Positions 27,773 to 35,861 of a stretch of 64,000 nt of DNA are shown here, one piece after another. The position numbers and the translations under genes were made by a program. Within the stretch, counting starts at the first letter, position 1. Every line of letters begins with the position of its first letter. This stretch comes from an uncultured Lachnospiraceae bacterium (lineage in GTDB: Bacteria; Bacillota; Clostridia; Lachnospirales; Lachnospiraceae). The notes under the pieces were generated by a model. The model saw only the letters and a program-made list of their open reading frames with translations, did no database searches and was not told the origin of the DNA. The DNA lies in contig CACYMJ010000007.1 of the NCBI GenBank assembly GCA_902775485.1, positions 62,001-126,000 on the forward strand, written 5' to 3'.

Positions 27773-28012
27773 ATGACACATGAACAGATAATGGAAAAAG
27801 TTCAGCAGATCTTTCGTGAGGTTTTTGATGATGACTCTCTTGTTATCACAGATTCGACCAATTCTTCCGACATAGAAGACTGGGACTCGCTTGAACACAT
27901 AGCACTTGTTGTTTCAATGGAAAAGGAATTTGATCTGAAGTTCGATCTGAAAGAAGTAAACGAACTTGCAAATGTCGGAGAGATGGTTGATCTGATCGCG
28001 TCTAAACTGTAG
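27773..28012 (+). CDS. Acyl carrier protein
   Basis: A 79-residue, four-helix acidic carrier protein. The phosphopantetheine attachment Ser is in IEDWDSLEHIAL; the DSL triad is intact, although the following Glu-His departs from the usual DSL-D/E-x-V/I pattern of fatty-acid AcpP. That divergence, and its place between the AAC(3)-DUF4910 fusion and MaoC, suggest a dedicated carrier rather than the housekeeping AcpP. Confidence 0.9.
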   Translation: MTHEQIMEKVQQIFREVFDDDSLVITDSTNSSDIEDWDSLEHIALVVSMEKEFDLKFDLKEVNELANVGEMVDLIASKL

Positions 28013-28021
28013 GTGATGAAG

Positions 28022-28438
28022 ATGAACGAATACAGATATGAGGATATCCGGATCGGACATAAAGAGAGTTTTACCGTTACCCTTACCGAAGAGATGATGG
28101 CATCATTTAAGGATATCACGAAAGATGTCAACCCTCTTCACAACGATGAGGAGTACGCAAGGTCAAAGGGCCATAGAGGCCGCGTGGCATTCGGGATGTT
28201 GACGGCATCTTTTTTGTCAACGCTTGCAGGAGTTTATCTTCCGGGAAAAAGAAGCCTCATTCATGAGGTGAAGATCAAATTTGCGAAACCCGTTTATATC
28301 GGTGATACACTTACCGTCGAAGGTATTGTTGAGGAAAAGAATGACACGTACAGCCTGCTGATGGTAAAGGTTACGATACGAAACGGCGACGGCGACAAAG
28401 TGTGCAGGGCAAAGATGCAGATCGGAGTCGATTCATAA
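28022..28438 (+). CDS. MaoC-like (R)-hydratase
   Basis: A 138-residue single-hotdog enoyl hydratase/dehydratase. The MaoC active-site pair is visible: Asp and His in DITKDVNPLHNDEEYA, followed by RGRVAFGMLTASFLSTLAG. It should hydrate or dehydrate a 3-hydroxyacyl thioester, probably on the neighbouring ACP. Three possible starts (GTG 28013, ATG 28016, ATG 28022) lie together; I chose 28022 because AGGTGA then has usable spacing. It is tightly coupled to the ACP gene. Confidence 0.88.
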   Translation: MNEYRYEDIRIGHKESFTVTLTEEMMASFKDITKDVNPLHNDEEYARSKGHRGRVAFGMLTASFLSTLAGVYLPGKRSLIHEVKIKFAKPVYIGDTLTVEGIVEEKNDTYSLLMVKVTIRNGDGDKVCRAKMQIGVDS

Positions 28439-28464
28439 GCTTTATTATAATAAGGAGGACAGAC

Positions 28465-29187
28465 ATGAGTGCACAGGAAACATTGCAGCAATGGATAAGC
28501 GCATCGGACAATATCGTTTTTTTCGGCGGAGCCGGAGTTTCGACGGAAAGCGGAATACCGGATTTTCGAAGTGTGGACGGACTGTACAATCAGAAGTATG
28601 ACTATCCTCCGGAAACGATACTGTCTCATACTTTTTACAGGAGTAAGCCCGAGGAATTCTACAGATTCTATCGTGACAAAATGCTGTGTACGACAGCAAA
28701 GCCCAACAAAGCCCATCTGAAACTGGCCGAACTTGAGAGGGCGGGCAAGCTCAAAGCGGTAGTTACGCAGAACATAGACGGCCTGCATCAGGCGGCGGGC
28801 AGCAGGGAAGTTCTCGAACTACACGGAAGCGTACTTCGCAATTACTGTGAATCCTGCAAAAAAGCATTTGATGTCGATTACATCATAAACAGCGAGGGCG
28901 TTCCCAAATGCGACAAGTGCGGCGGACCGATAAAGCCGGATGTTGTTCTTTATGAAGAGGGACTTGACAGCAATACAATGTCAAAATCGATAAAATACAT
29001 TTCCGAAGCGGATATCCTCATCATAGGAGGAACATCTCTTGCGGTGTATCCGGCTGCCGGACTTATTGATTATTACAGGGGAAACAAGCTGGTTTTGATC
29101 AATAAGTCAAAAACACCCATGGACTCAAGAGCCGATCTTGTGATAAATGACAGTATAGGAGAGGTTTTGGGGGCGATCACAGTCTGA
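28465..29187 (+). CDS. NAD-dependent protein deacylase (sirtuin)
   Basis: A 240-residue Sir2 enzyme. It has the NAD motifs GAGVSTESGIPDFRS and TQNIDGLHQAAGS, the catalytic His in LELHGSVLRNYC, and a zinc site formed by two Cys pairs (CESC and CDKC). AAGGAGG lies upstream of ATG 28465. It removes acyl groups from lysines in the cytoplasm. Its position after an acyl carrier cassette may be coincidental. It is the last gene before the rpsF promoter. Confidence 0.95.
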   Translation: MSAQETLQQWISASDNIVFFGGAGVSTESGIPDFRSVDGLYNQKYDYPPETILSHTFYRSKPEEFYRFYRDKMLCTTAKPNKAHLKLAELERAGKLKAVVTQNIDGLHQAAGSREVLELHGSVLRNYCESCKKAFDVDYIINSEGVPKCDKCGGPIKPDVVLYEEGLDSNTMSKSIKYISEADILIIGGTSLAVYPAAGLIDYYRGNKLVLINKSKTPMDSRADLVINDSIGEVLGAITV

Positions 29188-29206
29188 TTTTTGTTACCGA
29201 AAACCC

Positions 29207-29235
29207 TTGAAAACGTGTGTGGTATGTGTTATCAT
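29207..29235 (+). promoter_or_regulatory. Sigma-A promoter of rpsF-ssb-rpsR
   Basis: TTGAAA (29207-29212), 17-bp spacer, TATCAT (29230-29235). A second possible extended -10 (TGATACAAT) lies at about 29245-29253. Confidence 0.75.
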
Positions 29236-29241
29236 ACCATC

Positions 29242-29343
29242 TCGTGATACAATTTTTTCCTTGCTCCCGGAAGGGTTCGGGGGCCAAAGAGCGGTCACAT
29301 GTATCATCGAAGTGACGCTCAAAGACCAGAAGGAGGTACAGGC
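29242..29343 (+). promoter_or_regulatory. Structured 5' leader of rpsF
   Basis: About 100 bases of leader holding two stems: GCTCCCG/CGGGGGC (29263-29269 with 29278-29284), and GAGCG-(G)-TCAC / GTGACGCTC (29289-29298 with 29312-29320) with a 13-base loop. Leaders of rpsF operons in many bacteria bind the S6:S18 dimer for autoregulation, and this is the likely role. I could not match the published motif base by base. Confidence 0.5.
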
Positions 29344-29631
29344 ATGAGCAAATATGAATTATGCGTTGTTCTTAATGCTAAGATCGAAGACGATGAGAGA
29401 GCTGCCATAATCGAAAAGATCAAGAGTTACGTTGATCGTTTCGGTGGTGCGGTTACGAACGTTGACGAGTGGGGCAAGAAGAGACTTGCTTATGAAGTCC
29501 AGAAAATGAGAGAAGGCTTCTACTACTTTGTCCAGTTCGATGCAGAGCCGTCCACGCCGCTTGAGATCGAAAATCGTGTCCGCATTATGGATAACGTTCT
29601 TCGTTATCTCTGCGTTAAGGCAGAAGCGTAA
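29344..29631 (+). CDS. rpsF: 30S ribosomal protein S6
   Basis: A 95-residue S6 with the usual order of segments: YELCVVLNAKIEDDER, WGKKRLAYEVQKMREGFYYF, and EIENRVRIMDNVLRYL. AGGAGGT sits before ATG 29344, so the upstream ATG at 29299 inside the leader is not used. It binds S18 and 16S rRNA in the platform of the small subunit. The operon order rpsF-ssb-rpsR is the conserved one. Confidence 0.97.
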   Translation: MSKYELCVVLNAKIEDDERAAIIEKIKSYVDRFGGAVTNVDEWGKKRLAYEVQKMREGFYYFVQFDAEPSTPLEIENRVRIMDNVLRYLCVKAEA

Positions 29632-29647
29632 TAGAAAGTGAGTTTAT

Positions 29648-30097
29648 ATGAACAAGGTAATATTAGTAGGAAGATTAACCCGTGATCCCAATGTCAGCTA
29701 TTCGGCAGGAAATGAGCCGAGAGCGGTTGCGAGATACACGCTTGCCGTTGACAGAAGAGTAAGAAGAGACAGCGGCAGCAACGATCAACCGACAGCGGAT
29801 TTTATAAGCATTGTTGCGTTTGGTCGTGACGGCGAATTTGCCGAGAAGTATCTTCGCAAGGGTTCGAGAATACTTGTCGAGGGACATATCCAGACAGGCA
29901 GCTACACAAACAAGGACGGACAGAAAGTCTATACCACAGACGTAGTTGTTGAAAGACATGAGTTTGTCGACAGTAAGTCATCACAGGGTTCCGATCAGTT
30001 TGTTCCCGCAAATGACGGCGGAGCAGCCGGCAATGACAGTGGCGACGGATTCATGAACATTCCGGATGGGATCGACGAGGAACTTCCTTTCAGTTAA
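29648..30097 (+). CDS. ssb: Single-stranded DNA-binding protein
   Basis: A 149-residue SSB. The OB fold begins [19 protein letters not shown] and includes [24 protein letters not shown] Gly/Asp/Asn-rich linker leads to the acidic protein-interaction tip ending EELPFS, a minor variant of the usual DDLPF. It works at replication forks and in repair. Confidence 0.97.
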   Translation: MNKVILVGRLTRDPNVSYSAGNEPRAVARYTLAVDRRVRRDSGSNDQPTADFISIVAFGRDGEFAEKYLRKGSRILVEGHIQTGSYTNKDGQKVYTTDVVVERHEFVDSKSSQGSDQFVPANDGGAAGNDSGDGFMNIPDGIDEELPFS

Positions 30098-30120
30098 GTC
30101 AGATCAGGAGGACAGTTATT

Positions 30121-30396
30121 ATGGCTTTTGGAAAACCGCAAGGTGAAGGCGATAGAGCAGATGCACCGGTAAGAAGAAGAAATACGATGCACAGACGTAA
30201 GAAGGTCTGCGTATTCTGTGGCAAGGAAAAGGCACTTGATTATAAAGATGTTGCTACTCTCAAGAGATACGTATCAGAGAGAGGAAAGATCCTTCCCAGA
30301 AGGATCACGGGAAACTGTGCAAGACATCAGAGAGCCCTTACAGTTGCAGTAAAACGTGCACGCCACGTAGCATTAATGCCTTACACAGCTGAATAA
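30121..30396 (+). CDS. rpsR: 30S ribosomal protein S18
   Basis: A 91-residue S18. The segments [32 protein letters not shown] and [12 protein letters not shown] are typical. Its Cys residues (CVFC plus one downstream) resemble zinc-binding forms of S18. GGAGGAC precedes the ATG. It is last in the rpsF operon, followed by a strong terminator. Confidence 0.97.
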   Translation: MAFGKPQGEGDRADAPVRRRNTMHRRKKVCVFCGKEKALDYKDVATLKRYVSERGKILPRRITGNCARHQRALTVAVKRARHVALMPYTAE

Positions 30397-30409
30397 TGAC
30401 GGTAATCAC

Positions 30410-30440
30410 AGACCGATCGTCTTCGGACGGTCGGTCTTTT
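30410..30440 (+). terminator. Intrinsic terminator of rpsF operon
   Basis: AGACCGATCGT / ACGGTCGGTCT with a UUCG-type tetraloop (C-TTCG-G) and a short T run. It lies 13 bases after the rpsR stop. Confidence 0.9.
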
Positions 30441-30441
30441 A

Positions 30442-30470
30442 TTGACATTTATATCGGGAAAAGATAAACT
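30442..30470 (+). promoter_or_regulatory. Sigma-A promoter of the acyl-CoA ligase gene
   Basis: TTGACA (30442-30447), 17-bp spacer, TAAACT (30465-30470). It is directly behind the rpsF terminator and gives a leader of about 60 bases. Confidence 0.7.
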
Positions 30471-30536
30471 AATTCATGTGCGCTTGAACGCTTTATAGCG
30501 TTAAAGTAATATCTTTTTTATACGGAGGACTATCAA

Positions 30537-32171
30537 ATGCCCATCACAGAACTTCTTGAGAGAAATGCGAGAGAATATCCGAATGATATCGCACTCATAG
30601 AGATCAATCCCAAGATCAAGGAAAACAGACGTGTTACCTGGAAGGAATACGAACTTATAGAAAGCACAAAAAAAGAATCTTATCGCCGCGAGATCACATG
30701 GAGTGTTTTTGATGAAAAGGCAAACAGATTTGCAAATTATCTTATGTCCAGAGGGATCAAAAGGGGCGATAAAGTAGGCATCATAATGATGAACTGTCTT
30801 GAATGGCTTCCCATATACTTCGGTGTTCTTAAGACCGGAGCCATGGCCGTGCCGTTCAATTTCAGATATTCTTCGGATGAGATCATGTACTGCGCAAAAC
30901 TGTCGCAGATAGACGTGCTCGTGTTCGGCCCCGAGTTTATCGGACGAATTGAAGAGATATGCGATGAACTTTCCAAAAAGAGACTGTTGATATATGTCGG
31001 AGACAACTGCCCGACATTTGCAGATGATTATAAGGAAGCGGTTGCAAACTGTTCAAGCGTAAAACCCGATGTATCAATTACGGATGATGACGAGGCTGCG
31101 ATCTATTTTTCATCAGGAACGACGGGATTCCCCAAAGCTATACTTCACAAACACCGCTCACTTATGCATTCGGCGGCATGCGAACAGAACCATCACGGTC
31201 AGCAGAGGGATGACACGTTCCTTCTGATACCGCCGCTTTATCATACGGGCGCGAAGATGCATTGGTTCGGAAGTCTTCTGTCGGCATCCAAGGCCGTCCT
31301 TCTTCAGGGTACGGCTCCCGAACTGATACTTGAAGCGGTTTCAAAGGAGAAGTGCACGATAGTCTGGCTCCTTGTTCCGTGGGCGCAGGACATACTTGAA
31401 GCGATCGAAAGCGGACGGGTGAATCTTGATGATTATGAGCTTGACCAGTGGAGACTGATGCATATAGGAGCCCAGCCCGTTCCTAGGAGTCTGATCAAAA
31501 AGTGGAAGGAGATATTCCCGAATCATCAGTATGATACAAACTACGGTCTTTCCGAATCGATAGGTCCCGGCTGTGTACATCTCGGCGTTGAGAATATCGA
31601 TAAGGTAGGGTGTATCGGAAAAGCCGGGTACGGATGGGAAACGGCCATTGTAGGAGAAGACCGCAAACCAGTTAAACGCGGCGAGGTCGGTGAACTTGCC
31701 GTTAAGGGACCCGGAGTCATGGAGTGTTACTATCATGACCCCAAATCGACAAAGGAAGTACTTGCCGACGGGTGGCTTTATACAGGAGATATGGCTACGG
31801 AAGACGAGGACGGATTCATTATGCTCGTTGACCGTAAGAAGGATGTTATCATAAGCGGCGGTGAAAATATCTATCCGGTACAGATCGAGGATTTCATACG
31901 TACAAATGAGGCTGTTCATGATGTTGCTGTCATAGGTATACCGGATAAACGTCTTGGTGAAGTCAGCTGTGCGATCATTGAACTTAAGAAGGACTACGTT
32001 GTCACGGAAGATGAAATGAATGAATTCTGTATGGCACTTCCGAGGTATAAACGGCCCCGCAAGATCATTTTTGCGGATATACCCCGTAATCCTACCGGAA
32101 AGATCGAGAAGCCGAAACTTCGCGAGATGTATGGAGGCAAGGGACTGGTTGAGGCCCAAAACATGGGATAG
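30537..32171 (+). CDS. AMP-dependent acyl-CoA synthetase/ligase
   Basis: A 544-residue adenylate-forming enzyme. The phosphate loop IYFSSGTTGFPKAILHKH, the adenine-contacting YGLSESIGPG, the hinge region GWLYTGDMATEDEDGFI and the catalytic Lys in NPTGKIEKPK are all present. It should activate a carboxylic acid as acyl-AMP and then thioester. It has its own promoter. The substrate is unknown; loading the carrier protein encoded 2.5 kb upstream is possible but unsupported. Confidence 0.92.
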   Translation: MPITELLERNAREYPNDIALIEINPKIKENRRVTWKEYELIESTKKESYRREITWSVFDEKANRFANYLMSRGIKRGDKVGIIMMNCLEWLPIYFGVLKTGAMAVPFNFRYSSDEIMYCAKLSQIDVLVFGPEFIGRIEEICDELSKKRLLIYVGDNCPTFADDYKEAVANCSSVKPDVSITDDDEAAIYFSSGTTGFPKAILHKHRSLMHSAACEQNHHGQQRDDTFLLIPPLYHTGAKMHWFGSLLSASKAVLLQGTAPELILEAVSKEKCTIVWLLVPWAQDILEAIESGRVNLDDYELDQWRLMHIGAQPVPRSLIKKWKEIFPNHQYDTNYGLSESIGPGCVHLGVENIDKVGCIGKAGYGWETAIVGEDRKPVKRGEVGELAVKGPGVMECYYHDPKSTKEVLADGWLYTGDMATEDEDGFIMLVDRKKDVIISGGENIYPVQIEDFIRTNEAVHDVAVIGIPDKRLGEVSCAIIELKKDYVVTEDEMNEFCMALPRYKRPRKIIFADIPRNPTGKIEKPKLREMYGGKGLVEAQNMG

Positions 32172-32220
32172 GCAGTATATCACTAAAAGACGGTTATTGT
32201 TAAGCGAGCGGAGATAGATA

Positions 32221-34023
32221 ATGAGTTATAACAGTTCCAGACAGGCAAGAAGAAGGAGAAGATACAGGAGAAGGATCCTGCAGGCGGTGATACCCGTTGC
32301 CGTGGCAATGGTCCTTATCGGCGTGATTCTTCTGATAGCACAGAGTACGGGATTGTTCGAAGACTGGGGATATTCGAGCAAACAGGCGGACCTTTACGAG
32401 TATTTCGGACAACCCGGAGCGGATGAGGCGGTTATTGTCGAAAACGGTGAGATAACAGGGGAAAAGATCAAGGTCAATAACGGAAGAATGTATGTACCGT
32501 ACGAAACGGTGATCGAAAAATATAATCCCAATTTCTACTGGGAGGCTGTCAGCAACAGACTTCTTTACACTACGGGGGAAGGGGTATACAGTGCCACCCC
32601 CGGAGATAACTATTACAATCTGGACGGAACCGGAATACAATCGGGTTATCCCGCCTGTTATATGGAGGGTGACGTCCTGATGGTCTGCCTTGATTATGTC
32701 AGGGTATTTACGAACTTTGAATACAAACTGTTTGGAAACGGTTCTAAAGAGCCTTTCCGCGCAGAGATCAAAAATGAATGGTCGACTCAGGTTGTTGCCG
32801 ATGTCAAAAAAGACGATGTCGCCATAAGACGTGAGCCTGACAAAGAAGGTGATGTGTTAAAGGAGCTACGCAAGGGAAGCACTCTTCTTGTCATTGATTC
32901 CGAAAATGAGAAGTGGATGAAAGTGATGTCGGATGATCTTATCACCGGATACATTGAGACCAAGCATCTCGGAGATAAATATGACCGTCCGGAGACACCT
33001 GTAAATGATGTTGCCCCCATATCCATTGCACAGGTTGCGGATTATTCGCAGCCCGTGGTACTTGCATGGCACAATGTAACGGGCGACGGCTCGGTGTCAT
33101 CACTTAAGGATAACGAGAAATATCTTTCATATATAAATACCATATCGCCGACGTGGTTCTCTCTGGCCGATGATACCGGAGCGGTTGATTCGATCGCATC
33201 ATCTGCGTATGTACAGACATGTCACGCGAAAGGCATCAAGGTATGGGGACTTGTTAGTAATCTTACCCATCCCGAGGTCAATACCACCGCAGTGCTTTCC
33301 GATCCGGATAAAAGAGCATACGTGACCGAGCAGCTGCTGACGTATGCAAATCAGCTCGGACTTGACGGTATCAATCTTGATTTTGAATCCATTCCTTCCG
33401 ATGCGGGTCCGGCATATGTTCAGTTCATAAGGGAATTCTGCCTGAAGGCACATGCTGCCAACCTTGTTGTTTCGGTAGATAACTACGTTCCCAAGGAATA
33501 CTCAATGCACTATAACAGGATGGAGCAGGGTGTATTTGCGGATTATGTCATCATCATGGGATATGATGAGCATACAAGCGCTTCGGATGAGGCAGGTTCG
33601 GTAGCTTCGATCGGTTTTGTGACAGAAGGTATAGAAAAAACCCTTGAGGAAGTTCCGAAGGAAAAAGTGATAAATGCACTTCCGTTCTATGTCAGAAGCT
33701 GGACGGTAGATGAGAATGAAAAGATACTCGATGTCCAGACATATGCTATGTCAAAAGCTGCCGAGGTTGCATCCGCAGCCGGAGCGACGCCGGTATGGGA
33801 TGAGGGAACCGGCCAGAATTATGCCGAGTGGCAGCAGGAAGGCGGGACATGCAAGATGTGGCTTGAAGATGTTCAGTCCCTGAAGGCCAAACTCGATGTC
33901 ATGAAGGCTCACGATATCGGAGGCGCTGCCGTATGGCAGCTTGCATTCGGTACGGATGAAGCTTTTGCACTGGTCAACGGTTACTATTCATCAGCTGCTC
34001 CGACAGAAACACAGACCGAATGA
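32221..34023 (+). CDS. Membrane-anchored GH18-type protein with SH3 domain
   Basis: 600 residues. A very basic N-terminus (SRQARRRRRYRRR) precedes a transmembrane helix (about 19-42). An N-terminal copper-amine-oxidase-like/propeptide region is followed by an SH3b domain (about 185-255), then a GH18 barrel (about 265-590). The active-site strand reads DGINLDFE (about 382-389) with the catalytic Glu intact, as in SleL/YaaH cortex and wall N-acetylglucosaminidases. It likely trims peptidoglycan outside the membrane. The Ser/Thr-rich tail ends ETQTE. Confidence 0.88.
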   Translation: MSYNSSRQARRRRRYRRRILQAVIPVAVAMVLIGVILLIAQSTGLFEDWGYSSKQADLYEYFGQPGADEAVIVENGEITGEKIKVNNGRMYVPYETVIEKYNPNFYWEAVSNRLLYTTGEGVYSATPGDNYYNLDGTGIQSGYPACYMEGDVLMVCLDYVRVFTNFEYKLFGNGSKEPFRAEIKNEWSTQVVADVKKDDVAIRREPDKEGDVLKELRKGSTLLVIDSENEKWMKVMSDDLITGYIETKHLGDKYDRPETPVNDVAPISIAQVADYSQPVVLAWHNVTGDGSVSSLKDNEKYLSYINTISPTWFSLADDTGAVDSIASSAYVQTCHAKGIKVWGLVSNLTHPEVNTTAVLSDPDKRAYVTEQLLTYANQLGLDGINLDFESIPSDAGPAYVQFIREFCLKAHAANLVVSVDNYVPKEYSMHYNRMEQGVFADYVIIMGYDEHTSASDEAGSVASIGFVTEGIEKTLEEVPKEKVINALPFYVRSWTVDENEKILDVQTYAMSKAAEVASAAGATPVWDEGTGQNYAEWQQEGGTCKMWLEDVQSLKAKLDVMKAHDIGGAAVWQLAFGTDEAFALVNGYYSSAAPTETQTE

Positions 34024-34520
34024 CAGGACACGGATCCCCGGGATATGCGGTATCGGAAAACTCCTTTTTATTTTCCCGGGAATCCGGTCCGGAGGTACCT
34101 GCAATCGATCAATAGGTACCGTGATACAATTTTGTAAGATCGCACTTCGCGTGTGGAGAATACTTTTGCTTTTCGTTTGCTTTTTCGGTTGAAAACGCTG
34201 TTTGAATCTGATTACGAACAACCAATTTACATTATAAAACCTGGGAGTTATCGATAGATCGATTTTTGTTGAAATCTTCGGGGATTACCCGATAAGAAAC
34301 TCCTGAAATGTGCAAATCCCTGTGTTCACAGGAAATTCACTGGAAATAATAAGACATATATCTTACAATAAAGATAAGAGATATGAATAATCTCTGCCCT
34401 CCTTTCGCCACTGATTGCGAAGGAGCGATCTTGTTTCAGATTTTATCCGAACGGTGCCGTTTTATCAAGTACTAGATATAGTGATGCGAAAAAAACGGTC
34501 CACAAGAAATGTAATCTGAT
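34024..34520. other. Hairpin-rich non-coding region, candidate small RNA
   Basis: No credible gene here. Visible structures are: a 12-bp inverted repeat with one mismatch around CCCGGGA (about 34031-34086); a block starting just after TATAAA (34233-34238) that folds as a three-way junction (GGAGTT/AACTCC at 34244-34249 with 34298-34303, enclosing ATCGA-TAGA-TCGAT and TCGGG-GATTA-CCCGA); then CCTGTG/CACAGG at about 34319-34332; and CTCCTTTCGC/GCGAAGGAG (34399-34425). It could hold a small RNA or a long structured mecA leader. I could not match it to 6S RNA, tmRNA, RNase P or SRP RNA. Confidence 0.45.
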
Positions 34521-34525
34521 ATTAT

Positions 34526-34554
34526 TTGACAATTTGTTTTTGCCGATATATAAC
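34526..34554 (+). promoter_or_regulatory. Sigma-A promoter of mecA
   Basis: TTGACA (34526-34531), 17-bp spacer, TATAAC (34549-34554). The leader is about 40 bases. Confidence 0.8.
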
Positions 34555-34601
34555 ATATATACTTAAACGTGAATTTCTGATCGAGGATGGGAGGTGGATA
34601 T

Positions 34602-35348
34602 ATGAAACTGGAACGTGTTAATGAGCATCAGATCAGATGTACTCTGACGAAAGCGGATCTTGCAGACAGGCAGCTGAAGCTTTCCGAGCTTGCCTATGGA
34701 ACGGAGAAGGCAAAGACATTGTTTCGCGACATGATGCAGCAGGCCTCTTATGAACTCGGTTTTGAAGCAAACGATATACCTCTTATGATAGAGGCGATTC
34801 CTCTTTCATCGGAATCCATCATCCTTATAATAACCAAGGTTGAGGATCCGGATGAACTGGATACGAGATTTGCGAACTTTGCTCCGAATATAAGGGATGA
34901 AGAGGACGATGTGATATCCGAACTGTTCAGATCGGTATCCGAAGAAATGCCGGAAGTTCTTGATCTGTTCAAGAAACTTTCACAGGAAGTGTCCAAGAAC
35001 CCCGAACTGCTGGAAGAGGCGAAGGAGAAGCTGATAGAGCAGGCAAATGCGGCTGCGGAACTGTCAAGGGCATTTGCTTTCGATACGCTTGCCGATGTTA
35101 TCAAAGCCGCCGGTGTCGTTTCAAAGTTTTACAGGGGCAAGAATTCCCTGTACCACGATCTGACGGATGACTGTTATATCCTTGCACTTTCAAAGGGCGA
35201 ACACAAGACCGAAGAATTCAACAGAATATGTAATGTTCTTTCGGAATACGGTTCGATGGAGAGGTCAACACCTGCTTCCGAAGCGTTCTTCGAAGAGCAT
35301 AACAATTGCATCATTGCCGATAATGCCATAGAGACTTTGCTTTCATAG
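34602..35348 (+). CDS. mecA: MecA-type ClpC adaptor protein
   Basis: A 248-residue adaptor. It begins MKLERVNEHQIRCTLTKADL, as MecA does, with an N-terminal substrate-binding domain, an acidic linker (about 90-140) and a C-terminal ClpC-binding ferredoxin-like domain. It delivers substrates to the ClpCP protease. GGGAGGTG directly before ATG 34602 excludes ATG 34587. It is monocistronic, with its own promoter and terminator. Confidence 0.9.
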   Translation: MKLERVNEHQIRCTLTKADLADRQLKLSELAYGTEKAKTLFRDMMQQASYELGFEANDIPLMIEAIPLSSESIILIITKVEDPDELDTRFANFAPNIRDEEDDVISELFRSVSEEMPEVLDLFKKLSQEVSKNPELLEEAKEKLIEQANAAAELSRAFAFDTLADVIKAAGVVSKFYRGKNSLYHDLTDDCYILALSKGEHKTEEFNRICNVLSEYGSMERSTPASEAFFEEHNNCIIADNAIETLLS

Positions 35349-35367
35349 GCGGTATCGGACAGGACAT

Positions 35368-35401
35368 AAAAAGAACGACCCTTTACGGGTCGTTCTTTTT
35401 T
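35368..35401. terminator. Bidirectional terminator between mecA and DUF1858 gene
   Basis: AAAAAGAACGACCC / GGGTCGTTCTTTTT with loop TTTAC, a 14-bp perfect stem with A and T runs on both sides. It serves two convergent genes. Confidence 0.93.
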
Positions 35402-35417
35402 ATGCACATCGTCCGTA

Positions 35418-35609
35418 TCAGTCGAGAGCGGAGATCTTTTCCATAAGTGCATCGATATCCATGCCATGTACCATCGCAGCCTCTTCGAGAGACTCGCCCT
35501 GGGATGCGGGGCATCCGAGACAGTGCATTCCTGCTTCCATAAGAATCGGTGCAACCTCGGGCTTTGTAACGAGGATCTCGCCGATCGTCATATCTTTTGT
35601 TATTGCCAT
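35418..35609 (-). CDS. DUF1858 domain protein
   Basis: A 63-residue protein consisting of one DUF1858 domain ([20 protein letters not shown]), with the conserved CLGC pair before [12 protein letters not shown]. The domain is found alone or next to hybrid-cluster and disulfide-active proteins, and the Cys pair suggests redox or metal binding. GGAGGT lies upstream of the ATG on this strand. It is divergent from the pyruvate formate-lyase operon, so a role in anaerobic metabolism is plausible. Confidence 0.88.
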   Translation of the reverse strand: MAITKDMTIGEILVTKPEVAPILMEAGMHCLGCPASQGESLEEAAMVHGMDIDALMEKISALD

Positions 35610-35756
35610 GATCTATACCTCCAGATAACATGTCTTAAATGCTTACCATATGAAACGCAGTTAGAGTAGCATCTTTTATAAATCAAGTCAAGGAAATATG
35701 TCTATTATGCCTAGTGAAATAAGGGATTTGTACGCAAAAAAATACAGATATCTGCC

Positions 35757-35786
35757 TTGACGTGTATACAATCCACAAACTATAAT
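35757..35786 (+). promoter_or_regulatory. Promoter and leader of the pfl operon
   Basis: TTGACG (35757-35762), 18-bp spacer, TATAAT (35781-35786). The leader carries a hairpin ATCCGC-GAA-GCGGAT (35809-35823) and then AGGAGG before ATG 35862. I see no convincing Rex-type dyad. Confidence 0.75.
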
Positions 35787-35861
35787 AACAATTACCAAAA
35801 CACGAAACATCCGCGAAGCGGATTTAGCAAAATTAACAAGTTTAGTTTAGGAGGCGTTACA

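Noticed and set aside
34191..34210. Catabolite-repression (cre) site TTGAAAACGCTGTTTG
   Set aside because: Only the left half fits the consensus and no catabolic gene follows.
33941..34221. Short open frames in the gap after the GH18 gene
   Set aside because: They overlap the GH18 gene end or inverted repeats, lack ribosome-binding sites and show no protein-like composition.
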